The position numbers and the translations under genes were made by a program. A DNA stretch of 64,000 bases, taken from the NCBI RefSeq assembly GCF_007992435.1, contig NZ_BKAG01000030.1:22741-86740 (forward strand), in the 5' to 3' direction. Under the pieces are notes generated by a model. It searched no databases. It had not been told where the DNA came from and saw nothing but the letters and a program-made list of their open reading frames with translations. The stretch comes from Prosthecobacter gellanilyticus. Its GTDB lineage: Bacteria > Verrucomicrobiota > Verrucomicrobiia > Verrucomicrobiales > Verrucomicrobiaceae. Below, one piece after another: positions 1 through 8,665 of the stretch; the first letter of the stretch is position 1; each line of letters opens with the position of its first letter.

Positions 1-815
1 AAACGGTCATTGATCTCACCCACGGTGACGGACGTCTTCACAAAGGCATTCGCGAGGTCAAAGTCCTTCACGTAAACGAATCGGTTCGACACCTCACCTT
101 GCAAGGCAGCTCGCGGCACGCTGACAATGTTGCTACGTTTGCTCATCACGATGCTAAATTCCGCCCTCATGTCTGCCCGCAAAAGGCCACCGGGATTCGT
201 CAGACGGAAGATGGCATCAATAGTGCCGCTTTCTTTGTCCGCGCTGGTTCCGAAGCGCAGCAACTCGCCATCAAACTTTTCAGTTGGCAATGCGGCCACT
301 TTAATGTGAGCCACCGTTCCCGGCTTCATGCGTCCGGCCTGATGCTCCGGAACACGAGCGACTGCATAGACTTCGCTCAGATCCGTGATCTCAATCATGG
401 CTTTCTCGGGGTCGATTGGATCACCGAGTCGTGAGTCCACACGCGTGACCAGGCCTGCCAGCGGAGTTTTGAGCGCGATCACAGGGGGCGGGTCACCTGG
501 CTGACGGCTCTCAATTTTTGCCACTTCGTCACCGAGTTTTACAGTATCTCCAGGTGACACTTTGAGTTCAATGATACGGCCTGGAATGCGGCTGCTGACT
601 GCGGCAATCTTGCTGGGAATCGCCTCGATGCGGCCAAGCGAAAAGATGGTGGCCTCGAAGTCGGTTTCCTCGACTTCGACAGTTTCGATGCGGAGGTTCT
701 TCACTCCCGTCTCGTCGAGCACGACGGTGTTGGCGGCTCGTTTGGCATCACCTTCGGCGTAGATGGAGCCGGTGTGAGCAAGGAGCAGAAAGAGGGGGAC
801 AAGGGATCGTTTCAT
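1..815 (-). CDS. RND efflux periplasmic adaptor (CusB/CzcB-like), C-terminus outside window
   Basis: Periplasmic adaptor (membrane fusion protein) linking an inner-membrane RND pump to a TolC-type channel, probably for metal ions. It reads from ATG at 815 to the window edge without a stop, so about 271 residues are visible. It starts with a signal peptide (MKRSLVPLFLLLAHTGSIYA). A half-motif lipoyl/barrel region follows (IPGRIIELKVSPGDTVKLGD, then TPLAGLVTRVDSRLGDPID), then a beta-barrel and membrane-proximal domain (VPRAALQG). The lipoyl halves are joined by a short linker, so the hairpin is short. The gene lies 19 bp downstream of the TolC-like gene on the same strand, consistent with one operon; the pump gene would lie beyond position 1. 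A CCTAAC motif lies about 20 bp before the ATG and no Shine-Dalgarno is seen. The metal substrate is inferred. Confidence 0.85.
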   Translation of the reverse strand, partial: MKRSLVPLFLLLAHTGSIYAEGDAKRAANTVVLDETGVKNLRIETVEVEETDFEATIFSLGRIEAIPSKIAAVSSRIPGRIIELKVSPGDTVKLGDEVAKIESRQPGDPPPVIALKTPLAGLVTRVDSRLGDPIDPEKAMIEITDLSEVYAVARVPEHQAGRMKPGTVAHIKVAALPTEKFDGELLRFGTSADKESGTIDAIFRLTNPGGLLRADMRAEFSIVMSKRSNIVSVPRAALQGEVSNRFVYVKDFDLANAFVKTSVTVGEINDR

Positions 816-834
816 ATTCAATCGGGGGAATCAG

Positions 835-2154
835 TTAGGGGCGCGGGGACGAGCGGATGGCAGGTTTTGCCGGCGCAGTAGCAGCAGGCGGGATGGCAGG
901 CGCGTGCTTGCCGGTGGCGGTCTCGTAGCGGATGCGGGCTAGGTGAAAATCGCGCACGGCATCCAGCGCCGCGGCTTCAAGCTGCAAGCGCTGCTCACGG
1001 GCGCGGAGAACGGTGAGGAGGTCGGCCTGACCATTCTCATAGGCTTTCTCCAGCTTGCCCGTTTGCTCGATGACCAGCGGCAGCAGCTTGTCTCGGGTCT
1101 CGTGCGCGAGATCATAGCTAGTCTGCATGTCTTTCCGAGCATTCTCCACGTCGCTGCGGATCTGCTTGCCAAGAGCTGCCTGCTCAAGACGCACACGCTC
1201 TGCGGCGGCAGTCTTCTCGGCTACTTGCCCCTGGTTTTTGTTCCAGAACGGCAGCGGGATCGAGAAGCGAAAGCCAATCACGCCATTAGTTCGCCGATCA
1301 AAGCCTGTTGCATTCTGATACTCCGGCCCGGCAAAGATGCCAGCTCTTACGTCCTCCCACTTGTTGGCTTTGGCGAGGCCGATGTCGGTTTGAGAGGCAA
1401 TGAGTTTGGCCTCTGCGAGCTGATAGTCTGCGCGAATCATCCAGTTCGCCCCTTTGCCTGGCACGCCCATGTCAGGGAGTGTGCCGGAGATCGAAAGGGT
1501 ATCGTCGGGATCAAGGTTCAGCATGGGCTTGAGCGCGCCCAACAGGCTGCGGCTTTCGCCCTCTAACTTGCGTGCCTCCACAATGAGGCGCTGCGCGTCC
1601 ACCTGGGCCTGGGCAGCATCTAGTGCGGAAAGTTCACCCGCCTTCGCGCGTCCGGCAACGAACTCGGAGAGCTTTGCCGCAAGCGCCGTTTGTTGCTGAC
1701 GCAGACTGCGCTGCTGCTCGATGGCGAGGATCTGCACCGCCAAGGTCTGAGCCTCAGAGATCAGACGACGCTCGGCGTCCTTCACCTCCAGCTCTGCCGC
1801 AGTAACGAGTTGCCCGGTGAACTGCTTCTCCAGCCGCAAGCGCTTTGTGAGGGGGAATGACTGGTCGAGCGATAGGATGACTTGGCCCGGGGAAAGGTAG
1901 GTTTCATTTCGCGTGTCTAAACCCACTGAGGGATTTGAGAGCCGTCCGGCGCCGAGCTGGCGGGCGCGGGCTTCCTCCACGACCATGCGGGCGGCTTTGA
2001 GGGATGGGTGCGAGGTGCGAAGGCGTGGCCCGATCTCGGCAAGGTTGAGGGTCAGGGCAGATGCCGACGAGGCGGCCGCAAGCAGTAGAGGTATGAGTAA
2101 AAAGGTGTGACGAAGCATGAGAGGGGTGGATTTTGGGTTAGCGGGCGTGGACAT
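835..2154 (-). CDS. TolC/CusC-like outer-membrane efflux channel
   Basis: Outer-membrane channel of a tripartite RND efflux system. The 439-residue frame has the usual length and two internally repeated outer-efflux-protein halves (LRTSHPSLKAARMVVEEARA near the start; SYDLAHETRDKLLPLVIEQT near the end), rich in long Ala/Glu/Arg helices. An ATG at 2118 (MLRHTFLLIPLLLAAASSASA) would begin a cleaner signal peptide than the ATG at 2154 and may be the true start; neither has a clear ribosome-binding site. The C-terminus is a low-complexity Pro/Ala tail. It lies between a Cys/His-rich small protein and the adaptor, the order mirrored at 38.8-41.3 kb. Family assignment is firm; metal as substrate is inferred from the neighbours. 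Confidence 0.85.
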   Translation of the reverse strand: MSTPANPKSTPLMLRHTFLLIPLLLAAASSASALTLNLAEIGPRLRTSHPSLKAARMVVEEARARQLGAGRLSNPSVGLDTRNETYLSPGQVILSLDQSFPLTKRLRLEKQFTGQLVTAAELEVKDAERRLISEAQTLAVQILAIEQQRSLRQQQTALAAKLSEFVAGRAKAGELSALDAAQAQVDAQRLIVEARKLEGESRSLLGALKPMLNLDPDDTLSISGTLPDMGVPGKGANWMIRADYQLAEAKLIASQTDIGLAKANKWEDVRAGIFAGPEYQNATGFDRRTNGVIGFRFSIPLPFWNKNQGQVAEKTAAAERVRLEQAALGKQIRSDVENARKDMQTSYDLAHETRDKLLPLVIEQTGKLEKAYENGQADLLTVLRAREQRLQLEAAALDAVRDFHLARIRYETATGKHAPAIPPAATAPAKPAIRSSPRP

Positions 2155-2228
2155 GCCTAGCCCATGGCAGCGAATGCGTTAAAAGTGCGCCCTGGCCGTC
2201 AATCGTGGACGGCGGCGCGTCGTTTGCC

Positions 2229-2678
2229 TCAAACCAAAATCACCATGCAACGAACCACCTGCACGGCGGCAGATGGCAGACTATCACCACCGGTATCAAA
2301 AGGAGGTGTAGTGAAATGAGAAACCGTCAAAACCTGCGGGACGATCCAGTCGTAAACTGAAAAGTCCTCGACCTGAACGGCCACATAGGACGGTGCCGCT
2401 AAAGACGCCAAACTCGCAGGAGAAGCCTGCAAATCCACGCTCACCGGGGCATGAGGAGCTTTCTCTCCCTGATCCTCACAATCCTTGGACGAACCTCCGC
2501 TACAAGGCACCTCATCCTCATGATTGTCGGTCACGACGCGATGGCAATGCTCTGCATCGGTCTCGACCACTGCATCCCCATGGTCACAGCTATAGCCCCG
2601 CTGGACACCGAATACCTGCGCACACACGATGGCCAGAATGGCCAGGGTGCGGAGGATACGGCTCATGAGCGGGAACAT
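2229..2678 (-). CDS. Small secreted Cys/His-rich protein upstream of metal efflux genes
   Basis: A 149-residue unrecognised protein. It has an N-terminal signal or anchor segment (ILRTLAILAIVCAQVFG) followed by a stretch rich in Cys, His and acidic residues (CDHGDAV, AEHCHRVV, CSGGSSKDCED) that could bind metal ions. An ATG four codons in (2666) is an alternative start. It sits 75 bp upstream of the TolC-like gene. The unrelated-looking Cys-rich protein at 38790-39179 holds the same position before the other efflux operon, which suggests a periplasmic metal-handling or sensing accessory. No family was recognised, so the role is inference from composition and context. Confidence 0.6.
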   Translation of the reverse strand: MFPLMSRILRTLAILAIVCAQVFGVQRGYSCDHGDAVVETDAEHCHRVVTDNHEDEVPCSGGSSKDCEDQGEKAPHAPVSVDLQASPASLASLAAPSYVAVQVEDFSVYDWIVPQVLTVSHFTTPPFDTGGDSLPSAAVQVVRCMVILV

Positions 2679-2804
2679 GACGGAAGCTAAGATGCTGGCA
2701 GACAGACTTTGTTCAAACTTTATTTTGTAGGGGTCTGCCCCTATTCCGCCCCGATATCGCGTTCATTGGTTAATACTATCTGGTTGCGTTAGCCACATAG
2801 ATTA

Positions 2805-2832
2805 ACCCCGCCTGGATAAGACCAGGCGGGGT
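2805..2832 (-). terminator. Strong hairpin, probable terminator
   Basis: CCCCGCCTGG (2806-2815) pairs perfectly with CCAGGCGGGG (2822-2831) around a 6-nt loop, extended by an A-T pair. It lies 30 bp downstream of the minus-strand gene ending at 2862, and a TTAATCT stretch follows on that strand. The T-run is weak, so termination could be bidirectional or Rho-assisted. It may also mark the left limit of the mobile backbone. Confidence 0.6.
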
Positions 2833-2861
2833 CAAGGGTGCCCGGGTAAGGGACGCCAAGA

Positions 2862-3149
2862 TCAGTATTCCGAGGGGAGAAGCACCGTTGTCACAGAGCG
2901 ATCCCATTCGGTGATGATCCAGAATTTAACGCGACTTGAGGAATGATAGGCGGAAAGGAGTCTGCTTCCTTCCTTCAGGGCACGATTGTTTTCGTCGATG
3001 TCTTCCTGGTCAAGATCGCCCCAGTCAGCCATTGCATGACGAGCAAGGGCTAGGGAAATCTCAACCTCTGTTACTTCGACAAGAACACCAGGTGTGGCGA
3101 ACAATTGACCGAGCGGGAAGAGCGCGGCCTGCGGATAGAGGATAAACAT
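2862..3149 (-). CDS. Small conserved plasmid/ICE-associated protein, function unknown
   Basis: A 95-residue soluble protein. Its layout (ALFPLGQLFATPGVLVEV, then LARHAMADWGDLDQED, LKEGSRLLSAYHSS, and WIITEWDRSVTTVLLPSEY at the C-terminus) matches a small conserved protein I know from plasmids and integrative elements, usually annotated only as plasmid-related. No catalytic motif is visible. It lies 25 bp downstream of the primase gene on the same strand and probably shares its transcript, ending at the hairpin at 2805-2832. The name records where the family occurs; no function is known to me. Confidence 0.65.
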   Translation of the reverse strand: MFILYPQAALFPLGQLFATPGVLVEVTEVEISLALARHAMADWGDLDQEDIDENNRALKEGSRLLSAYHSSSRVKFWIITEWDRSVTTVLLPSEY

Positions 3150-3174
3150 GGTGCGTGGTGTCAGTCATGAATTC

Positions 3175-4227
3175 TCAATCCAGCAGAGCATGGAGTTCGC
3201 TTTCGGTCAGATGATCGGGTTGCGCTCCCTCTTGGGGGAGGGGAGCAATCCGAACAAAAAGGCGACGAGCGAGACGCACGAGAGCTTTCTCTCGACCCAC
3301 ACGGCCAGCTTCGTCCTCATCAAACATCAAAATGATGCCTGAGCGTCCTTGTGAGGCTTCCACGAGAGCAGCTTCCTGTTGAGAGGAAAGCGAACACCCC
3401 ATGATCGAGACGACACGTCGGAATCCGAGCTGCCAAAGTTTGATAACATCGAAGAATCCTTCGACGACAATGAGGGGAAGCCCCTTTTCCTCCGTTGAAG
3501 CTCGGTCAAGGTTGAACACCTCCGCGCTTTTTCGGAATCCAGCAGGCAACTTGTATTTCGGACGTTCCTCAGGCGGTTGACCTGGCCAACGCCCTGCATA
3601 TCCGACCAGTTCACCATCCTTGTTGTTAATCGGGATGACAATGCGACCGGACATTGTTCCTCTGGCGCAAAAGCCGAGTCCAAACTCTGCCACCGTCTCC
3701 GGTGTGAGCCCTCGCTCGGCGAGATAGCCGTGATCCGTTTTCAGATTCTCCAGCTTAAAGCTGAGAGGGGTGTTGTCGGCAGGTTCCTCAGAGTCCACTG
3801 GAAGTTCTGACGATTGAGCAGAGTGGGCGCTATCGCCATGTGCAGGCGGTGAACTCCATCTTTGATTCTGCGTTGGCGATTGCTGCTGGCGCGGCTGAGA
3901 TGAATCAGACTTGCCAGCGAGCCCGAGGTTGAACCACTGATCCAGTTTCAATGCTGCTTCATGCGCATCGCAGCCTTCCATCTTTGACACGAAGTCGAGA
4001 TGGTTGCCGCCGCATTTGCAGGCAGAGTTGTGACAGAACCAGCAGTTTTTGGACAATGTTACTTTGAAGATGTCCTTCCCGGTGCCGGGATGAATAGGGC
4101 AAGATCCTTCGAGACCGTCACCGTTTCGAGTGCTCTTCATCTGGTTGGTGAAGCCATAATGAGCGAGCACCTGCTGAAACGAAACCGCCGCTTTGACTGC
4201 CCCAAAATCTATAAAGGGTCTGGGCAT
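3175..4227 (-). CDS. DNA primase-like protein, CHC2 zinc finger plus Toprim
   Basis: Probable mobile-element primase making RNA primers for replication or after transfer. From ATG 4227 it has 350 residues. An N-terminal CHC2-type zinc-binding region (CPIHPGTGKD, then CWFCHNSACKCGGNHLDF) has extra residues between its Cys ligands. A Ser/Pro/Gln-rich linker follows, then the primase core (YLAERGLTPETVAEFGLGF) and a Toprim domain with catalytic VVEGFFD and MFDEDEAGR motifs. There is no helicase domain, so it is shorter than DnaG and closer to plasmid primases. The frame stays open to an ATG at 4275, but the start at 4227 leaves an inverted repeat (4247-4280) in the upstream region. It pairs with the plasmid-associated gene downstream. 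Confidence 0.85.
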   Translation of the reverse strand: MPRPFIDFGAVKAAVSFQQVLAHYGFTNQMKSTRNGDGLEGSCPIHPGTGKDIFKVTLSKNCWFCHNSACKCGGNHLDFVSKMEGCDAHEAALKLDQWFNLGLAGKSDSSQPRQQQSPTQNQRWSSPPAHGDSAHSAQSSELPVDSEEPADNTPLSFKLENLKTDHGYLAERGLTPETVAEFGLGFCARGTMSGRIVIPINNKDGELVGYAGRWPGQPPEERPKYKLPAGFRKSAEVFNLDRASTEEKGLPLIVVEGFFDVIKLWQLGFRRVVSIMGCSLSSQQEAALVEASQGRSGIILMFDEDEAGRVGREKALVRLARRLFVRIAPLPQEGAQPDHLTESELHALLD

Positions 4228-4246
4228 GTGATAATGAGCTGTGTTT

Positions 4247-4280
4247 GGTGTTTGCGAGAAGTTTGCGGGATGCAAACACC
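4247..4280. promoter_or_regulatory. Inverted repeat before the primase gene, candidate operator
   Basis: GGTGTTTGC (4247-4255) and GCAAACACC (4272-4280) form a perfect 9-bp inverted repeat with a 16-bp spacer that holds a third GTTTGCG half-like copy. It lies 20 bp upstream of the preferred primase ATG. Use as a repressor site is inferred from position and symmetry only. Confidence 0.35.
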
Positions 4281-4421
4281 TCCACGGCTCATGGTATCAA
4301 GCTGTCCGGGTTTACGGCACTTGACGCAGATCAGCATTTGTGGGCTCTACACGACTATCTCGGCAAGGGTGGCTAACAGGGCAGAGTGACTTTTTCGCAA
4401 TGCCGTGATAGGATCGTCGTC

Positions 4422-4916
4422 ATGATCGCCTTCGACCTTTACTGGCTACCGACACTGGCCTTTTTGGCTCATGTATTTGAGGAGTTTGGTCTATTTCCAG
4501 CGTGGGCCTCGCGGCACTTTGGCCGGACAAGTCGCCCTTGGTATATCTACTCGCACATTGTTTTGGTGGGGCTTTTCGTTATAGTTTCATGGCAAGCATC
4601 AGACGCTGTAGCACCCTCACTCTGGATACTCGCCGCCTTTACATTCCAATGGGTAATTGGCTCGAATGCTCTGTTTCATATCGCAGCCACATTTTGGTTC
4701 AGAGAGTATTCGCCAGGCATACTATCCGGAGTGTGCGTGGTGTTGCCTGCCACGGGCTGGATGATGCATCATGCCATAACGCTTGCGGGAATTACATCCA
4801 CGCAAATATGGGGGACAGTTATTTTAGGATTAATAATTAGTTCATTAGTTATTGCCAGTTTGTGGTTGGACTTGGGTATTAATTGGCGTGGAAAACGTGA
4901 CAAAAGAGCACGATAA
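4422..4916 (+). CDS. HXXEE-domain membrane protein
   Basis: A 164-residue integral membrane protein with the HXXEE signature (AHVFEE near residue 18) and further conserved-looking histidines in later helices (FHIAATFWF, MMHHAITLAG). The family is uncharacterised; its conserved His and Glu residues in membrane helices suggest metal binding or a membrane-embedded enzyme. ATG 4422 was preferred over a GTG at 4386. It is the first gene of the 4.4-12.3 kb cluster and is followed 56 bp later by the dikinase-like gene. A second HXXEE protein lies at 44967-45539. Membership of the pathway is inferred from co-orientation. Confidence 0.7.
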   Translation: MIAFDLYWLPTLAFLAHVFEEFGLFPAWASRHFGRTSRPWYIYSHIVLVGLFVIVSWQASDAVAPSLWILAAFTFQWVIGSNALFHIAATFWFREYSPGILSGVCVVLPATGWMMHHAITLAGITSTQIWGTVILGLIISSLVIASLWLDLGINWRGKRDKRAR

Positions 4917-4972
4917 CAAACTTAAAATCTAAGTGACATGTTTGTGATCATAGGTTATTGGCTTATAATTGC

Positions 4973-7495
4973 ATGTCATTCAGTCGGAATCATAGTTCTA
5001 GTGACGAGCGTATTATCCCTCTCGATGCTGAGGGCAGCCTCCACGGCGGCATAGTCGGCGGAAAAGCTTTCAACTTGTTCAAGTTAAGGCGAATCGGCGT
5101 CGAAATTCCGCGCGGCTTTGTTCTCTCCACTGTGTGCTACCGGGAGTTCCTGATTGAAAACGGCCTGGAATTTAAGATTGGCAGTATTCTCGGCGAACTT
5201 TCATCGTTGGGGGCTTCCGTGTTGGCGAGAGGATCGGATCAAATTCGTGCCCTTTTTACTCAAGGTCGGATCTCGCCCTCACTTGAAGAAAGGATCGGCG
5301 CAGGACTTTCTGAGATCAACGGCCCTGTAGTCGCACGATCATCAGCAAACTCGGAAGATCTAGCCGAGGCTTCGTTTGCAGGGCTGCATGATAGCTTTCT
5401 GAACATCTGCACAATTACCGATCTTACGCATGCGGTTGTGCAATGCTGGTCATCGTTATGGACGCCTCGTGCGATTGCATATCGCGCTAAGAACAGCACG
5501 CCGAATCTTCAAGTGGCGATGGCCGTTCTAATCCATGAATATCTTCCTTCGACCAGCGCGGGCGTCATATTTACCCAGAATCCCGTAAATGGAGATAGCC
5601 GAGAGCTAGTCATCAATTCAACTTACGGTATCGGTGAATCATTGGTGGGGGGACTGATCACGCCGGACGAGATCATTGTATCGAAGAAGTCGCGGAAGAT
5701 AACGCAGCAGTGCATAGCGACGACGGGCCAACAATCTGAGGTTTCCGGCAAAGAAGCAGTAGGAGAGCGTGATGCCGAGAGAACTCGGGCTACGGGTCGC
5801 AGCATCAGTGATGAAGAGATCAGCGAGATCGCAAAGCTGGGTATGCTTATAGAGGCCAAATTTGGCAGGCCAATGGATGTGGAATGGGTGAGTAATCAGG
5901 GAAGAGTTCGCGTCGTCCAAGCTCGGCCGATTACCGTCAATGCCAAGCGAGCCAGATGGATGAATCGGAATGGCCTCGCTCACTCCCTGCGGGATAAGCT
6001 GCTTTCATTGCTGCTAGAGTATTTTCCGGCTCCGATGTATCCATTTGATCGAGGTTCTCTTGTGAGTCTCGTGGATGCCACTTTGGGCAAGCTTGAAGAG
6101 AGCGGACTACAACTGCCGGACGGGGACGCATGTTTTTCGCGAGCTGAGAGCGGCGCAATTCATCCACGGGTGGCGCTGCCGAAATTAGCATTAGCGAGCA
6201 TTCCCAAATTTTTTAAATTCTTGCGCAAACTGGCTGGCGAGATCGAAGTGTCTCCTGCCCTCTTCGAAAGGTGTTATCTTCCAAGGTTGGCTCATCAATT
6301 GCGGACGATGCCTTCCAATTTACAAGCTTTTGACTCTGAGCAACTGAAGGAAGTTTTCGCGCAAGCAGAGAAAGTTAGGGATGGGGTATTCACCGCCCGT
6401 GATAAATACTTTTGGTCTGGGTGGATAGCCATTGCGGCACTCCAAACAATTCTAAAGCTCATCAAAGGCGATAAGTGGGGAGAAACATACTCTGGTTTGA
6501 TCGCGAATGCAGATCTTCCGACAATGAAAATGAGGCGAGAGCTAGACCTCTTGAGGGAGATGCTGGTATCTAGTGCGCCGCAAGATTTGGTGAAAAATCT
6601 TCATGAGCATGAAAATGATACAATAAGCTTTCCAAACGAATCTATCCGGGTGCATTTTGAGGAATTTCTATCAAAATACGGCAGTCGAACTTTCGACATG
6701 ATACCAATGCCAACGAGTAAGGCTTGGTATGACCATCCTGTTCATGTAGCCAAAGCGATTCATGCCCCTGTCGACAACGGTAGAGAGAAGCCCGCCCGCA
6801 ACAGTCCGCAACAGCTTCCACGGAATGCCCTGACACGCCTTGTGTGGTTGCTCGTTCCAAAAGTGAAAGAGATGGTCGTAGAAAGAGACACCGTTATCAG
6901 AGCCTACGAAGATGCGACAGTGCCACTGCGGGCTGTCATGAATGAAGTCGGACGAAGATTGAAAGAGCGCGGAGCCCTTTCTGTGGCCTCGGATGTAAAA
7001 TTCCTTGAACCGTCAGAAGCTTTCGCTGCCCTGATGGCGAACACTCAGGGTAGCCTCTCAGAACTCCAGGCCGCCATAATGAAGCGCCAATTTGCGAGAC
7101 CCGCGACAATCCATAATTGGCGACTACCAGTCAAACTTCAAACGCAAGCCAAAGGCAAGGGTTTTGCAATCTTGACAGGGCTTCCTGCCAGTCCCGGGAT
7201 GGCTTCGGGTAAGGCGGTGATCGTTATGGATGACAGTGACTTCGAAAAGGTAAAGGAAGGTGATGTTCTGGTTTGCGTGGCCAGCAACCCGTCTTGGACT
7301 ACACTCTTTGGTAGAGCTTCGGCTGTTGTGGCAGATCTCGGCGGACCTCTTTCACATGCCTCGATCGTCGCTCGTGAGTTTGGGATTCCTGCCGTGCTAA
7401 ACACAAAGTGCGGCACTTCGACACTCGTGGAAGGGGAAGTGTATGTTGTGGACGGAACTCGGGGAATCATCATGAACACGCACTCTCAGTCATGA
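4973..7495 (+). CDS. PEP synthase/rifampin-phosphotransferase-like dikinase
   Basis: An 840-residue enzyme of the PEP-utilising superfamily, in which an ATP-grasp domain passes phosphate to a mobile histidine and on to a third substrate. The N-terminal PPDK_N domain shows GGKAFNLFKL, ARSSANSEDLAEASFAG and VEWV...VQARPIT. The C-terminal swivelling domain has the phosphohistidine motif GGPLSHASIVAREFGIPAV (His near residue 794) and no PEP/pyruvate TIM barrel follows it. The order ATP-grasp, variable middle, His domain resembles rifampin phosphotransferase more than PEP synthase, so the substrate is probably a small molecule bound by the unfamiliar middle region (residues about 330-700). It overlaps the next gene by ATGA. 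A TATAAT sequence (4964-4969) lies only 3 bp before the ATG, so the start is not certain. Confidence 0.8.
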   Translation: MSFSRNHSSSDERIIPLDAEGSLHGGIVGGKAFNLFKLRRIGVEIPRGFVLSTVCYREFLIENGLEFKIGSILGELSSLGASVLARGSDQIRALFTQGRISPSLEERIGAGLSEINGPVVARSSANSEDLAEASFAGLHDSFLNICTITDLTHAVVQCWSSLWTPRAIAYRAKNSTPNLQVAMAVLIHEYLPSTSAGVIFTQNPVNGDSRELVINSTYGIGESLVGGLITPDEIIVSKKSRKITQQCIATTGQQSEVSGKEAVGERDAERTRATGRSISDEEISEIAKLGMLIEAKFGRPMDVEWVSNQGRVRVVQARPITVNAKRARWMNRNGLAHSLRDKLLSLLLEYFPAPMYPFDRGSLVSLVDATLGKLEESGLQLPDGDACFSRAESGAIHPRVALPKLALASIPKFFKFLRKLAGEIEVSPALFERCYLPRLAHQLRTMPSNLQAFDSEQLKEVFAQAEKVRDGVFTARDKYFWSGWIAIAALQTILKLIKGDKWGETYSGLIANADLPTMKMRRELDLLREMLVSSAPQDLVKNLHEHENDTISFPNESIRVHFEEFLSKYGSRTFDMIPMPTSKAWYDHPVHVAKAIHAPVDNGREKPARNSPQQLPRNALTRLVWLLVPKVKEMVVERDTVIRAYEDATVPLRAVMNEVGRRLKERGALSVASDVKFLEPSEAFAALMANTQGSLSELQAAIMKRQFARPATIHNWRLPVKLQTQAKGKGFAILTGLPASPGMASGKAVIVMDDSDFEKVKEGDVLVCVASNPSWTTLFGRASAVVADLGGPLSHASIVAREFGIPAVLNTKCGTSTLVEGEVYVVDGTRGIIMNTHSQS

Positions 7496-8640
7496 ACGAT
7501 CGCGTGCTAATAATAGGAGGAGGAGTTGTAGGATTGGCAACAGCTCTTGCTCTTGCGTGCCGGGGAATACCCTCACGAGTGTTAGAGAAGTCTGGTCAAC
7601 CGGGGACAATTGACCGTGGGGATGTAATTCATGAAGGCGCTTTAAGACTTCTACAAAAATGGCGCGTCCTACCTCACGAGAAAAGCGAAGTGCTGAATGT
7701 TCCAGACTTCCATATCCTGGGGCCTCGTGGCCAAAGGTTATTTTCTTTCGATTTTGCCAAGGATCTCGGGTGTGAGGCCGGCCTAACAATAATGAGACAT
7801 CCTGAGATTGAGATGGCTCTGGAAAGAGCAGCCACGAACACAGGACTTGTGGATATCCAAAGAGGGGTAACTGCACAGAGCTGGCTTGCACGCAATGGCC
7901 GGGTGCATGGTGTCGTCGACAGCCACGGAGCGGAATATCACGCGACCTTCTCTGTCCTCGCCACTGGAGCGGGAGGTGCATTTGGAAAAAATTTGTTTGA
8001 GGTCAAACGGCTGCACACATACAAGCGGCATTTCTACAATCTTTTGATTGATGGCGTGCCAGGAGTTCCAAGCTCTGGATGCTATTGCCTGTCCAGGGAG
8101 GGTTTTATGATTATGGTGCCACTGCCCGCTGGAAAGCTGCGGATCGGCTTTCAGGTTGCGAACAGCACCGAACTGTCTGCATATAGAGATCCCGCGAAGC
8201 TAGGTAACGAGATAAGAAAGAGGTTTCCAGGCTTTCCCCGAACTGACCTTACGATTCACGAAGGCCACTACTATAAATTGGCGCGACAGTTGGCGCACAA
8301 GTTTGTCACCCCAGGGGCGGCCGTAGTGGGGGACGCCGCTCATACCGTACATCCAACTGGCGGGCAAGGAATGAACATGGGGTTTGTTGATGCTGAACAC
8401 TTGGCGGCAGCGCTGGAGAAGGCAAGAGCCGACCCGGCTGCGGCCGAACGCCACCTCGCCGCCTACCATTATGAGCGTCGCAAGCAGGTGCTTAGCATAC
8501 AGAGAAGAACACACTTGCTAGGCGTGATTGGGGAGTGGGCGCCCAACTGGATCACGATCACGACGATGGCGCTTTCGGCTTTCAATAAGGCAGGCCCAAT
8601 GAAGAGACGATTTGGAGAGCTCTTTATGAATGTTGAATAG
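7492..8640 (+). CDS. FAD-dependent monooxygenase, UbiH/PHBH type
   Basis: A 382-residue class A flavoprotein, expected to hydroxylate or oxidise a substrate with NAD(P)H and oxygen. It opens with the FAD-binding Rossmann motif LIIGGGVVGLATALA and has the second FAD motif GDAAHTVHPTGGQGMNMG about residue 280. No membrane anchor is seen. ATG 7492 overlaps the TGA of the dikinase gene (ATGA), indicating translational coupling; the frame is open further upstream but would overlap the dikinase extensively. In this cluster it may act on the product of the KAS III-like enzyme. The substrate cannot be read from sequence. Confidence 0.85.
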   Translation: MNDRVLIIGGGVVGLATALALACRGIPSRVLEKSGQPGTIDRGDVIHEGALRLLQKWRVLPHEKSEVLNVPDFHILGPRGQRLFSFDFAKDLGCEAGLTIMRHPEIEMALERAATNTGLVDIQRGVTAQSWLARNGRVHGVVDSHGAEYHATFSVLATGAGGAFGKNLFEVKRLHTYKRHFYNLLIDGVPGVPSSGCYCLSREGFMIMVPLPAGKLRIGFQVANSTELSAYRDPAKLGNEIRKRFPGFPRTDLTIHEGHYYKLARQLAHKFVTPGAAVVGDAAHTVHPTGGQGMNMGFVDAEHLAAALEKARADPAAAERHLAAYHYERRKQVLSIQRRTHLLGVIGEWAPNWITITTMALSAFNKAGPMKRRFGELFMNVE

Positions 8641-8665
8641 GAAACAATAAACACTTAATCATTCT

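Noticed and set aside
943..1566. 207-residue plus-strand open frame
   Set aside because: Antisense to the TolC-like gene, which has clear family motifs.
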